Shown here: piece by piece, positions 34,411 through 46,990 of the stretch
Layout: each line of letters starts with the position of its first letter
How positions within the stretch are numbered: position 1 is the first letter of the stretch
Assembly (NCBI GenBank): GCA_026419785.1
Contig: JAODTK010005612.1
Span: 168,640-232,639 of the forward strand
Source of the DNA: Sclerodactyla briareus
Taxonomy: Eukaryota; Echinodermata; Holothuroidea; Dendrochirotida; Sclerodactylidae
DNA length: 64,000 nt
Reading direction: 5' to 3'
Translations under genes and position numbers: made by a program
The notes under the pieces: generated by a model
What the model was told of the DNA's origin: nothing
Databases searched by the model: none
What the model saw: only the letters and a program-made list of their open reading frames with translations

Positions 34411-37400
34411 AGGCGGATAATTCTGCCGTGCTACATTTGAATAACTAAAAGAATGGTTTTACGCATGGCTTTATAATGGGTATGCAAGGTTGTTCAGTCG
34501 GGGCATGAAGGGTCGAGGGCTAGCTAGGGTGTCTAGAGTGGGAAGTTCTCGCGAACGGTTTATAGTGACATAATCTTCTCCAGGTATTACAGAGTGGCGG
34601 TTTTGAAAACTGTTCAATGTGTGGTCCCCCCCCCAGATATGTACCCCCATTCCACATACGCCCCTTCCCTCCCGGCCACCCCGACCCCCATACCCCCTCC
34701 CTCCCTTTCCCCTCAGATTATAACTGTAGCCAATAGTAACTCGTCATATTATTATTACAGTTCCACAACGTAACTGTGCCAATCCCTCAGAGCTCTTGTT
34801 AACAACAACAGTCCAGACCGATGACACCATTGGAACAACCATTGGAACAACTAACAATGTAGAGTCAAATCGAAGCCAAAAAATGGGGAAAAACATCAGA
34901 AAATGAAGCGTGATGTGTTGAGAGACAAATCCCCCCCCCCCTCCACAGGAACTTGGACTATGCCATTTCACTGTTGGAATAAAACCCAACATATATTCAC
35001 GCGTTTCTAGGTCACCAATGGCTGGAAATTGGAGCGAGATGTGTTGACAGATGGACAGCCTCTGGAATATGCGTAAACAACCATTCTTCTAGTTGTTCAA
35101 AGGGAGCACTGAAGGACTTTAATGAATATGGTTTCTTGGATCTTGTTACCCAAAAGCATATACAATGTATCTCCAAAAGACTGGTTCGTAGACTGTGACC
35201 ACGAAACCTAAACCCCCCAATCCGATTCGCCTTCGACTACGTGTTCCGGTAGAATTCGTCTTGTCCTCACATGTCACTTCCTCACACGCCACGGGTCATA
35301 CACAAAGCTTACGGGGCCACGAATTGTAACTGTCACTGAAACCTTGAACCGTGTCTCACTGTTCAGCCGCCTGCGTCACTACCGCTCCATCATCCACGTA
35401 AACAAGTGTTAAAGTTCAGGTCCCCTACATCACCCCTGAAACGACGTGAAATACTCCAGAGACACAGATGACACACTTTTAAGCACTTCCAGCACTGGAA
35501 TTCGGGGAGAATATTGAATAGCAATAGGTCTATATAAAACGAGTGCGGGAGACAGGGCATAGTGCAGAACTCTAGGAGTCACCAGATCGAGTGCCTTGCA
35601 GAAGATAATGGTAATCGGAAATGGCTGGTGGATGGGACTAGTGCCTCTCAGGCTTATCCCCCCCCCCCATTGATGAGCGAGTGGACTTGTTGGGGCAGTT
35701 CCAGAGATAGAGAGAGTTTGAGAGGGATGGCCCGCATTTCATGGTTCGGCGCAGCTTTGTCGCGGGGGGGGGGGGGGGGCCTGGTCAGGCTACTTGTCCG
35801 GGAGACAACGGGTGATTGGAAGGATAGGGCGGAGATCAGTAGTTTGCGGTAGCTTAACAAAGCATGTGCACCCATGAGTGAGTTGGCAATCATTTCATTA
35901 TTCTCGATTTGGACTGTTAAAGCGTTTTCAGATAAACAAAGTGTCTCCATACATTATAAATTTGAAGATTGTATCGGTGACTGATTTTCGTCGGCAATTC
36001 AAGATGGCCGCCGAAATGGCAGCATACGACCCCCGTGAGCACGAAATTGTTTTTGGAACAGAGCATTCCGTTAACAAGACATTACGAGGATTAAAGCAAC
36101 GCAAGTTAAAAAATAAACAGACCTAAATATTGGGTACAGGCGACCCCATCTTCCGACTAGACTACTAAGGTATTCCATTGTAGGACTTTTTTTTTACGAA
36201 CTGTTGTGCACTAAATAGTAGGATTATTCTTATTGACAGAAGTGAATGGCGTATCACTAACCGGAGTAACAGTTCGTTCTAACCAATCCCCGTGAATGCA
36301 AACAACCCGAAACCAACTGCGCTCCACCGTGTTACCTCAGACATAACACAAACGAGCTCGTTGAATAGCTGTATAGTTGACTTAGCTCTTGGTCGCTCAT
36401 CTGCGTCTTGTGCAGATCCTAAGCCATCTTCTGTCAACATAGCTAACGCTCTACGCCTAAGAGACACATCATGCCAAGGAGTGAACAATATACAACAATC
36501 TGACCCTTTCATTTCTTGAGGGTTTCAAAGCTCTCAAACTCGTGAAGAGAAATGACTACTTTCCAAAGGAACGTATCGGATTCATTCCTCAGAAATGTCA
36601 TGCATAATTTAAGAGCAAACCGACTTCTCCTGTTCCAGATGAGCAAGCAATATTAGTTCAACTGATTGGTTCATCTTGACACACCGAAACACGAAACCTA
36701 CACGGAGTGCCTGAACGAGGACATCGGAGAAGGGAATACATGTAGCGTTATCTCTCCCGGAGACCTCGAGCATACGGTGATGATGTCGACGACCGAGAAA
36801 GTGGGCGGAATCACCGAAGAACCGGGCACAGGCAGCTTCATATAATTGGATAATATAGATACGCCCATCGTATAGCGAATCAATAATTTATTTCAAAGGA
36901 CGTACTGAATGTGTAATTGCAATAAAGATATTACACACAACCGTGTAAGCTAACACGGGACTAACAGTGGTGTGATATTAGAATGCATAGGTTCACCTCA
37001 TTTCCAATATAGTTGCCAAATTTAATCAGTAAGCCATAGTTGTGAGTAGCGCTCTTGTTCTCGCGACGGAAAATTACGCTTCCACACGCAGCCAACTCTC
37101 GTGTATAATGGAACAATCGATTCTCATAGCCCCATCAGTAGTAACTGATATGATTCATAATATTCTCCACACAGGACTTCGATGTTGAACTTACACAACA
37201 GTATTAGTGAATGCGTGGTGTAAGACGTTGTGAGTTGCATGATCAGTATGTATCAGTCGTTACTGACGCAGGGCTATGGGCATGGGGTACATGGAGCGAA
37301 AGTAGGGTTGTACTGTATCGTTTGCAGATTGCAATGTGACCTGACTTAGTGTTAGTATGTTGAGAGGCTCACTGTGTGCTGAGTGATTGCGTGCAAGCAT

Positions 37401-37508
37401 TGAAGAGCTCGAAAAAAAGATGGGAAACTGTGGGCCATGGTACGGTAGCCAAAGAGTCATGGAAAATTATATTATTATATTCCATAGTGGTTATGTAAAA
37501 CGAGCGAT

Positions 37509-37511
<3 letters not shown>
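34411..37511. other. Stretch without recognised genes; poly(C)/poly(G) tracts
   Basis: Runs of ten or more C or G lie at 34931-34941, 35658-35667 and 35764-35779. CTATATAAAACG at about 35529 is TATA-like but isolated. CAAGATGGCCGCC at 36000-36012 resembles a YY1 site and opens a 40-codon plus frame. Frames at 36279-36512 (-) and 36292-36519 (+) overlap and are not recognised. A frame at about 36660-36844 (+) ends in an acidic segment (GGITEEPGTGSFI) without recognised homology. Confidence 0.35.

Positions 37512-37542
<31 letters not shown>
37512..37542. repeat. Poly(A) run of 31
   Basis: A pure A run with no recognisable retrocopy upstream. The minus frame across it reads polyphenylalanine. 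Confidence 0.95.
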
Positions 37543-37544
<2 letters not shown>

Positions 37545-38509
37545 GTAGTGACGAAACGACTGAAACAATTGCCAACTGATAGCTGCATAGCTGTATATGA
37601 ATTAGTACATCGAGAACATAATTCTTAGTCGAAAATTATATTTATATATAATCTCCTTTTCCTCATGAATTACACCATAACGTAAAATATTGACTAAGCG
37701 GCATTACAATACGTTGTAGTAGAACAATGTCCATTGTTGTCTTTGTAACGAATATAGCAATTAAACTGCGATGAAACTCAATAAACTGCGGACTGATAAC
37801 CCATAAACTATCGGGTTACAGCTCCTGCTATACGCTTGCGTATGATGATGCAATGTTGGCAAGTGCGTGCGCGTCTGACGTCTGTGTGGGGGCCGATGGG
37901 ACTACCTCATTCATAACGCCCGTGCTTCACAAGGAAAAAACGTTGTACCTGTTAAAGGTCTAAAAGAAACTGGGCGTTTTATATTAAATAGTCTCAACGA
38001 AACACTGGTCGATTCACATCCGGAGCGGTATTTGGCACAATAGATTACAAAAGGTAAACTAAGTTAGAACATCGCTCATCATGGGGTACACGACGGCGCT
38101 GTGCGCATGTCAACGTGTACCTGTAGGTGTTAAGGTATATAAAACCATTTCTGTCCACTGTGAATTTAATCGGTAAATCACCGCCTGAAATGTGTTAATT
38201 ACGTTGCGACAGAGAGCGCTGCGAACAAGGGAACGCAGGTGACAGTAAGCATATAAACTGATCATTTATTTTGAGCATTCGTTGTTATTTTTATGTTCTG
38301 ATCCAATATTTCATGTGGGAAACACAAATATAACAATGTAAGGAAAAGAGAAATCCAAGAAATATTCAACATTCCCAAAATGTTATAACCGTTGGCGCAC
38401 GACCCATACCAATCAAAGCACCTTTAATTCTGAAAACACGTGCACAGAAAATGTCCTATTCTAAGACGGCGGGGGCGCGAAATGGATCATTCGTTATTGC
38501 GAGTGGTGT
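37543..38509. other. Stretch without recognisable features
   Basis: No gene or repeat partner found. AAGGTATATAAAACC near 38132 is TATA-like but lacks any supporting context. Confidence 0.4.
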
Positions 38510-38622
38510 AGTATGTATGTATGTATTATGTATGTTATGTATGTAGGTATGGATGTATGTATGTATGTATGTATGTATGTTGTATGTATGTATGTATGGT
38601 GATGTATGTAGGGATGTATGTT
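38510..38622. repeat. (GTAT)n microsatellite
   Basis: An interrupted ATGT tetranucleotide tract of about 110 bp with single-base drop-outs. Confidence 0.95.
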
Positions 38623-40400
38623 AAACCGGAATGAATCGGGGTAGGTTTTTTTCGTGACCGCAAGAATTTGCCAAAACTATTTGAAGGTCGGAAAGTCTCC
38701 CAATTTTCTGGGATGCGCGATGAGATCATGCAACTCCGGGGATTGCCCTCTTGGTCACATTGTATCGCTTCTTATTGTACTTATTTCTATGCAGCCGAAG
38801 CTGATTTGCATTGATAATTACATAGTTTGAATCACTGTAACTGGTATGTGTGAAAAACTCAACAGTGGTAATAGACCCAAATTACAGTCTAGGTATTGTA
38901 AATAGAAACAAGAAACATATAGGCCTACACACATCGGGCACGAAACAAACGATGGGGAAGGTGACAACTATGAATGTCCGAGGCAGTGCGTAAGGGGCAG
39001 AACAGCAAAGTGATAGTCTAGTCGTCTCGCACTTGGCGAAACAATTCTACATATCACGTCAGAGTATATCTTACGGTATCTGGCAGTCTGGGAATGGGCG
39101 AGAACAACAAACAGATTGCATGTAAGTATGGGGCTATCGCGCTGTAACAATCAGACGTTATTTTCAATCTGAACCAGAAATGATAGGGGGTTTTTGGGTA
39201 TCTTAAATGCCAGCGCGATTGTGAATGACGAAGACTTAGTGATAAATGGTGATCACACATCATCGGAAGGTAGATTGAGGATTCCGAAAAATGTACGGTA
39301 TGTTCTGAAATATTTATGACATCAATTGTGTGATTATGATTTTATTGATCAAACTTATGCTATACGCACCGGTTTACAATTCCCCGGTTATTAACTGATG
39401 AAATTTCTCTTCAAAGGTGAGTAGTTTCATGAAAATCGCCGATGTGTGATGAAATATAAACGATTTCTCCACCACTGTACCCAATATGGTATTGGTTAGT
39501 TTAGTATGACTACAGTGTGGGGATGATCATATTACAGGCTTAGGATCTGCACAAAATAGCAACATTCAATGCTAAGCATTGCAAAACAAGCATATTAAAA
39601 CTTCTCTATGTGAGTTGAAGGATATTTTACAAAAAAGTGAAATAAAGAAAAAACCTTTGTCTCAACCTATGAATCTAGCTGATCGGGAGCTGGAAATTGC
39701 ATGGGTTTTTTTTTTGCCAAAAGTGCCTTGAGAAACCACTATCATGTAATCGATTTCCTCTGAACCAACACAAGTGGAAGAGAGACAAATCAAAGTCCCA
39801 CACCCATAGTTCAGAAGTTCCAGGAATGTTGCCTTGTTGAATTATTTTTAGTTTTCCAGGAATGCAATGAATCTATTGACGTCACTTATGACGAATGATG
39901 CGAAGGTCGCCCATAGACTTTACACGGTAATGCTGCATATTTGCAACTTGCTAGACGGAATGTGAGAATGAATTAATTAAACTAGAAAGGTGTGAGAGTA
40001 TTGATATCTTGTGAAGTTTTTCTGTTTGTTTCGGATTATCTATAAATTGTTTATGTGCAGTTCAGGTTTCACATAGGCTTTGTAATACATGGGGTCCCGC
40101 CCACCCCACCCCCCCCCCTCCCTCAAAGGGTGACCGTCGATAGACCGTTATGTTTATAGACGCACGCCGGGACTGAACGACATCTATTCTAGTGGTTCCG
40201 TTACCGTTAAGTACAAAAAAGTCAAGTCTTCAAAATGATATTGGCCTTCAACATGACACAATAACAAGACGTATGACTGCATCCTGTTCTCGAAACCAAT
40301 GTACATTACCAGCCACTGATCATACGACACTCAACCTAATAACACCGTGGGGTATTCTTGTTATATATAACTCTAGTTCGTTCCCAGCCTTAAATAGGGT
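38623..40400. other. Stretch without recognisable features
   Basis: Contains a TGACGTCA word at about 39878 and a 10-C run at 40109-40118. No gene is supported. Confidence 0.4.
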
Positions 40401-40402
40401 GG

Positions 40403-40690
40403 TCAGAGTACTAAAACCACACCAATGGGATAACCCTCTATAAGGAACAGGATCCGTGCAGAATTCGCTCTAAGGGACAGAACCTCAGGGAACAAAACAC
40501 GCACGGAAACATATCTCTTGAAATCCCGGAGGGCTCCGAAATTTCCAGCTCGCAACGAGAAACTCCTACATCCCAATGACATGTATATATCGAATTCTTT
40601 TATTGGTATATTTGTCCCTCGTCCCATGAATAATTCATACGGAGCCAATCCCTCAGTTATTAAAAAACAACGGCATCTCTCCTCCAATAG
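40403..40690 (-). mobile_element. Possible LTR-retrotransposon pol scrap (fossil)
   Basis: A minus frame contains TEGLAPYELFMGRGTNIPI, which resembles the region just after the integrase core in Ty3/gypsy-like elements (SPYELxFGRxxxLPI). No LTR, gag, protease or reverse transcriptase is visible nearby, so at best this is a short broken remnant of an old insertion. The similarity is brief and may be chance. Confidence 0.22.
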
Positions 40691-41636
40691 ATCGGTTCAT
40701 CGTGGCTTGCTTCGAAAGCTGAAACCCGCCCGAAGTACCGAAACAAAGAACTGCTTGACCCAATACTACATCTCACTGGAGCCCTCGAACAGTCGAGGCG
40801 GTGTCGTTGACCGGTAGAGTTGGGGGAATACCGAGAATAAAAGCATGCAGCCTAAGACAGTATGCTCCGCTTATATTAGCTTCCGTTGAATGCTTGTATA
40901 CTGTCATATGCTGGAGTTATGTTGCTTCTATTTAGTCCACATCTTCGCAATGCCATTGCTTTATATCGTATGACAAATTACCAATGTTAGGTGTGGGGCA
41001 CAAACGAATCTATGTTCGTGTCATGGCTTAAGAGGCGGGAGGATATTGTGTCCCTGTATGATTTGATTATTAATATTCCTCTGTACTAGTAAATCGGACA
41101 ACTACTTCGCGTTAAGGTAATTAAACTATTCATGTATGGAATCTGACCACCACATCGTCGCCCTGTCTCAGAATATATCCTGCTGCCTCCGGTGTTATTC
41201 AATACATGAAGCTATTCTGAAAACTCCTGTGGGGATAAATTCCATTCAGTGGATTTTTATGAGACATAAAAACAGTAATTCCCAGTGATACCGGAGAAAG
41301 AGTGAGCTGTACGTTGACAAACAAGTCACGTGAGAAGAAGCTAGAGATATCCTACGGTTTCTTACCTATGTCTGTCTATAACCCAATATCCAAACCCCTA
41401 TGAGAGATGCGTCAGACACTTCCACAAAACCAGGCTGCCAGTTAGGTGCTGGCGATGGAGCTAAACCACTGAACTGTTTGCAAATGATTCCAAATAATAG
41501 CCTATGTCCACCACTGTAACAGACAGGCCTTTTTATATTAGCCTTTCTGGTAAGCGGTGCACTGTAGGCTTCCTTAATTAGTATAATTGGTTTAAATAAA
41601 ATTTACGTAGTCTGCTAGAGTCAGTGGGTGGAGAAT
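40691..41636. other. Stretch without recognisable features
   Basis: No gene or repeat partner found. The plus frame at 40518-40817 is unrecognised and overlaps the possible pol scrap. Confidence 0.35.
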
Positions 41637-41960
41637 CAGTGGGCTTGAGGATTGGTTAGCGCATGTATCTACCATTTATATGGGGTATGTCGTAAGTTCA
41701 ATCATTGCAGGTGAAGAGAGGTTCCATTACAATGAAACCGAGTAGACACAACTGGAATATGTCTTTAATGTTCCCGGATAAGAGTCTATGATTACATGAA
41801 GGTATTATAAAGTAAGGCTCATCAAGGAACCCTGGCCGTATGATAGTGCTGTATGACCACAGGTGATACTACTCTCTCCTCTCGACAAAATGCTCAGATG
41901 ATATCGAGGCAGGAATGTAACTAATCCCGACCTGCCTCAGGAAACAGTTCTTTCTCGTCT
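41637..41960 (+). repeat. tRNA-derived SINE-like repeat
   Basis: The left end reads like a tRNA: TGGTTAGCGCATG fits a pol III A box, and GTAAGTTCAATC about 40 bp later is a degenerate B box. About 200 bp downstream, ATGCTCAGATGATATCG with ACTAATCCCGACC matches the left part of the repeat at 4665-4960. The two may be parts of one composite family. The arrangement is that of a worn tRNA-type SINE. Confidence 0.5.
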
Positions 41961-42299
41961 CTCCGAAAAACGACCAGTGAATTCCAGGATCCGTCGAATT
42001 CATCGAACCATGGAGGAGCGGAAAATCCAAGTATAACGTGACTGTTTACAGCCAACCGACGAGACCAATCAAAGAAAGTTAGGAGGATAGGTTCTAGTTA
42101 CTACTTATCAGGTGGTTTCTTGGCTTTCTCTTGAATTAGCCAAGGGTTCTGGAACTCTCCAACAGCTCATGTCATTATCTAGAGGAATCCTGGACGCTAT
42201 ATCCTATTCCCGGTATGTATGCCTGATTACGAATCCTCTAATATGGATAAATGAGCCGACGTTCGTTGTGTGTATTCATGTTATGAATTCCGCGTTGCT

Positions 42300-42750
42300 A
42301 GAATATAAATCCTCGAAAACACCAGGGAGTATACCCTCACTAAATTTATATAGGAAGATCCCAAGATGGTAATCACATATATTAGATAAAATCAGTGGAT
42401 AGTTTGGGCTCTTCTAACATGACTGCTGTATTACTTAAATTGTGGGCATTGCTATATTCGTATCACACGTATTTTCCCAAAGGTAAACAAACTGTCGAGT
42501 TCAATTTGGCAGCAATCCCCCAAACTAAAATACTATAGCTCAAATGAGTTGGCAGCAGTGTGTTATATATTGTTAGAAGTGTCTCGGTGAAAACATTGTT
42601 CCTTAGGGTCATCGATATGCCGGTTAACTTTTGTCAACTTCCTTAGTAACATCATTAGTAGTATACTAAAGTACTCTTGCCCGCTAAGTCTAATCGCAAT
42701 AGGCCTATTAACTGGTATCACAAACCCTATTATCAGAACAATTAGTTTAG
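42300..42750 (+). repeat. Block A of the left copy of a duplicated locus
   Basis: This block aligns with 48150-48595 in the same orientation. Shared words include CAAGATGGTAAT, ACTATCGAG/ACTGTCGAG, AAATACTATA, GTGTGTTATATATTGTTAGAAG, ACATTGTTC and GCCGGTTAACTTTTG. A minus frame at 42563-42769 and one at 48526-48798 each carry a hydrophobic stretch near matching positions, but their sequences are not well conserved. Similarity upstream of 42300 is doubtful. Confidence 0.75.
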
Positions 42751-43159
42751 TTTTCGTATTTTCCAACAATAATGTGTTGCCTACAGTCGGACCGCTGATT
42801 CATAAATCCGCAAGATTCCTATTTTGATAAGACACGGTAGTATCATCAGCAAAAGGGTGAAGCTAGACTTCGGAGAACGACAGGGTATCGTTACTGTAAA
42901 AAAAAAAAGTAGCGGCACTATTACCATTTCACCATGTATTACCATTCGTACGCCGCCTATGTTGACATTCCGATTGAGCTGCTTCCTTATGATAACGATT
43001 CTTAAGATGAATATCAATAACAGACATCAATTCAAGGCATCAGTACACAGTGTTACTTGTTTTCGTTGTTTTTTGTGTTAGTGGAAGCTTGATTCATCTT
43101 GGCTAACGGAAGATGAAACCTGCCCGTAAACCTCATAACGAGAACTTGACTTGATCGTA

Positions 43160-43990
43160 ATACGTGCCTCTTCCCCGGCCTCCGCGAGGATTCTACGCGG
43201 TGTTGATGACCGGGTGAGTGGTGAGTATATCCTTATTTCAGTCTGTTTATGCAACTATCAGACTACCATTCGTTCCAAATTATTCTCGTCTCATATTCAA
43301 TCCAAATGCAGGTTTTGGTATGATTCGAAGGATTAACTAGTAATTGTAATATTATTGTAAGGGTAATATCTCACAGCGCCGACGAGTTAGCAGGTACAGT
43401 GGGTAGCTGGGTGGGATCAAACATTGCCATAAAACAGAAGTGCGCTAAAGTCAACTACTTGCCTCATGGATACCAAGCTCCTTATTTGAATGCGAGTGTG
43501 AAGGACGTGTGTTGTAGGTGGGTACATTCGAATTTGTATACGTTTCCCTCCAATGTGGAATAGCTACAGCGGACTTGACGTACCGTATGTATCGAATATC
43601 ATAGAGTACAATGGTCAAATGAAAACCCTTTTTTTTCATATTTCGGTTGGAAATGCTATGACAACCCATGTATGGCCATTCAACTGTCAACAAGTTAGCT
43701 CCATTGGCAAAGAAGAAGGGATTTTTCCTACATGATCAGAGGTACATTTGCATTCTTATGAGTGGGAAGCTGCCGCTCTTTTTCGAAATTTCGCACCCGG
43801 GCCTCTAATAACAGAGAATGTGTAATGCAAAAAATAAATTGTTCGGGCCTGCTGAAGTTTTCCAATAAGTCCGTTTTTGTGGACCTAAAAAAGGGTTCCA
43901 AGTATGTAACAGGGAATCATAACCACAGTTACATCGTTGCGTGATCATAGAACTCAACGAGCATCGCGCTCACCGAAAACTGAAATTGCC
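43160..43990 (+). repeat. Block B of the left copy of a duplicated locus
   Basis: The block aligns with 52150-52220 (GGTTGATGACCGGGTGA) and then 53330-53960. Shared words include AAGTGCGCTAA with GTCAACTAC, TGCGAGTGTG, TTGTAGGT/TTGTAAGT with GGTACATT, GGGATTTTTCCTACATG, ATAACAGAGAAT, GTTCGGGCC with GCTGAA, and ATGTAACAGG. No frame is conserved across both copies, so I cannot call a protein. Confidence 0.8.
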
Positions 43991-44312
43991 GGGGGTCGAC
44001 ACCGAAACCTTCATTAACTACATATGTAATCCAGCGACGTGTCGAATTAGTAATGGATTGTATTTTCAAACTGCTTCAAAGTTAATAATGCGTCTCTATT
44101 TTCTGTGCAAGCGGTGTTTTCGTACTGACCGGGAGAGCACGTTCGAGCTGTACATGCGAACCGCCTCCGTAACACCAGGAGACCATATATAGACCCACTG
44201 TGCTACAACGTGTACTTTAAAGCCCTTTTCATGCATAGCAAAGCGCGCCCTCTTACTATGAAACACTGAACTGTATACATGGTATATGGATATGCTAAAT
44301 GCTATGCTTTTT

Positions 44313-44870
44313 AGCTGCGGGTAAGCAGCTCTACAAGTTATCATGTATCTCCGTCCGTTCGTCAGTTAGTTCGTTCGTTCGTCCGTTTCTGTTCGTCACG
44401 TTCATTTGTAACTTCTGAACCGTACATGCGATCAGATTGAAACTTGGTGGTGTATGAAGCATGCCACTGGCTAGGCTGCCCATTGAGGTTGTAAATTTTT
44501 GTTGCATAGTGTGATTAGATTTTAATTAAATCCAATTCATTACCCCAATTTGTCTAACCACAGCCCTTCCCATTGATATCTCTGTGAGAGTGGTTTGTTA
44601 CATTATTCCCTCGAGCTGCAGGCCTGGCTGCTAGTATTGGGGGGACTGTTTAATTTGTCTGTCAGCACTGGGCACTAATAGCAATTACTAGGCTAATGTG
44701 GTCGACATGTTCCAAGCCATTCCAAGGTTATGACAGATGTCAGTAAAGGTCAATTAAATAGTGAACAAACAAGAATGGGATTGGTGAAGGAATATTGGCA
44801 GTGTATTCGCCACAGGAATTTTGCCATCCGCAGCTATCAAGACGGTTTCGACTTGCGCTTGTTTGGGTAG
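44313..44870 (+). repeat. Dispersed repeat family R1, copy between blocks B and C
   Basis: It carries the same parts as 27221-28055: hairpin AGCTGC/GCAGCT, CTACAAGTTATCATG, TTCG tract, TCACGTTCATTTG, AACTTCTGAACC, TTGAAACTTGGTGG, then TAGGCTAATGTGGTC, CCATTCCAAGGTTATGAC and TTCGCCACAGGAATTTTGCC. R1 is absent between B' and C' of the right copy. This fits insertion after the duplication, or loss in the other copy. Confidence 0.85.
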
Positions 44871-45879
44871 ATTTACAGTGAGTTGTGTCTATTTGGGGCT
44901 TGTTTTGCTACCAGGCCACTTGTTACATTCCCCTGAATAGGCCTAGACATTTCCGCGTCCCATATGGGTGTATGAGTGTATAGGATTGTACCAGGCCATA
45001 ACTCACCAGTGTATGTGTCTGCAGGAGTTCCTTTCTTAGCCTTTGATAATATTTTAGTAGTCTTCTCGTGTGACTTTTTTGTTGGGTATGTATGCAAGGT
45101 GTTGTAGTTAGTACGTGTTCCTTATCTGCTTTCGTTATTCTACATTTTATGTTACTCTTGGTTCTAACCTCTGCATTGATGTTGGGATGTGTGCTTTTGA
45201 TGTGTCCTGTCATGTCAACTTCCACGTTTAGCGAGGAGATCGTTTCCTTTTTTTCCGAATGCGGTTCTGGGTTCAATTAGGCGGCCTGAATCGGCATAAT
45301 TCGATTTGAAGTCGTGACCCATCAGGAGTGTTTTGTTCTATTATATCTATATTATTTATCTTCTTGAGAAGACAACGCACTGCGGGCTTCATCGTAAATT
45401 TACAGTAATCGGGCAGTGCCGCGTCTTATTTCATCGATGTCTGTCCTACTACACAGTGGTGGTGGGGCCCAACTCAACCATATCTTGATGAGTTGTATGC
45501 GTCGTTCGCGATACCTTCGTCCTTAGATGGATGAGATATCACTCAGAATTCCGAGATTTCCGTTCACTCGATATTCCCCGCTTGACTAACATTTGCCAGC
45601 GCAGGTTATCGATGTCATGTTTAGTCGGGCTCTCATCCATCAATAGATGATAACCTTCCTTTTCTAGATCATTGTTGCCCGCAGGGAGCCTCAACTTAGC
45701 CGGGAACATGTCATCCGGCAATCCAGGGCTGTGAAGGGTCTCTGATCATGACATCGTTCAGGTTATTAAACTTACCATGTCAGTTCGACGTTTTTGTTTG
45801 TCAGCGAAGCTAGAATGTTGATTTCGTCTTCACGATCGACGATGTTTTGTAAGTTCACACTTCGAGGAAACTACCGTTT

Positions 45880-46990
45880 TTGAAATTTGGATGCATGAAT
45901 TGTTTTAGCGTATCTGAATCTTCTAAAGCTCATCATGCTCCAAGTTTCCATTAAAATTTCTGGTATATCCACGTTATCTATATAGAGAAGTGGTTGATTC
46001 GATTTGGGGGTGAAAAAAGTACGGACATTGCATTTGTACGCTATGCGGGTTACCACATTTTAGGAAACATACAAACAGAAACTTCAACTTTTGAGTCACG
46101 AACTCATAATCTGTTATTTCTCTATTGACGCATACGATGTCTTTCTCCACAGTTGCAGTCTTCGTTGTAGCAGAAATTACAATCAAAGTAAGCTATAGCT
46201 GCATGAAGAAAAACACGTCCATTATAAACGCTTAAATAATGCGCGGAGCAACCGACTACGAATACCACCAGACTTGCACCTGTAGGTATATGAAGGCATG
46301 GCACCCTGCGTGGCTGTTAGGTGCCTATCCAGATGAAGTTCATCCACGGACGCAACCCGATAACGATATCACAGACCTTGCACCGGTAGTATAGGAAGGC
46401 TGGCCCCTGCGTGGGCTTAGGTGCCTATCCAGCTCAAGTTCATACCACGGCCTCTTTCTCTCCCTCGTTGACGCTGATTCCTCACACTTCGATAGTAACT
46501 TTTGCCTACATTTCGATGCAATGTATAGCGTCTTCTGAATTGTAGCTCAGTATGCTCCAATTTACTACAACACAACTTCAAATATGGAGTAGATTTCTAT
46601 ATCGTTATAGTGAAGAGCAGTGATTCCATTGGGGTAAAGGTACCAGGACATTTCACGCTGTGTGGGGGTTAGAAATATTTAGAAAAATACAAGCAAAAAA
46701 GATTCAACTTGTTGAAGGCTAAGGCTCGAGCAAAATTATCTCTTACTTCAATTAACACATGCCGATGTCTTCGTGACAGTCTTCTGTTGCAGAAAACACG
46801 TAATCTGTTACAAACACTCGAGCACTGCGCAAAGCAACCCGATGAAAAATCCCCACAAAACCTGCAACTGTACAGAGACAGAGCTGGCCGCGAGTGGACT
46901 CAGGAGCCCTCCAGCGTAAGTTCATACGAGGGCCATGCCATCCGGTGAACAAACGGTTATATTGGGCTCACTAGCAACAGAACTGCCCAA
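45880..46990 (+). repeat. Internal direct duplication within block C (~630-bp unit)
   Basis: The unit starting near 45885 recurs from about 46515. Matching landmarks are CTCATCATGCTCCAA / CTCAGTATGCTCCAA, GGGGGTGAAAAAAGTACGGACATT / GGGGTAAAGGTACCAGGACATT, and CGATGTCTTTCTCCACAGT / CGATGTCTTCGTGACAGT. AAAACC/AGACTTGCACCTGTA also matches AAACCTGCAACTGTA. The C' copy at 59.9-61.1 kb appears to have only one such unit. Inside the first unit, a CTTGCACC-GTAG segment with GTGCCTATCCAG is repeated again 104 bp later (46273 and 46377). Confidence 0.65.

Noticed and set aside
36279-36519. Minus frame with ADERPRAKSTIQLFNEL read as the end of a protein kinase domain
   Set aside because: Only about 15 residues resemble kinase subdomain XI. 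No HRD, DFG or APE motif is near, and an equally long plus frame overlaps.
37512-37542. 31-A run as the tail of a processed retrocopy
   Set aside because: No coding or SINE sequence can be recognised on either side and no flanking target duplication is visible.
26961-38145. TATA-like words at about 26961, 35529 and 38132 as promoters
   Set aside because: Each is isolated, with no initiator, conserved copy or plausible first exon downstream.
2371-39885. TGACGTCA words at 2371, about 13145 and 39878 as CREB sites
   Set aside because: Three 8-bp matches in 64 kb on both strands are not far from chance and have no gene nearby.
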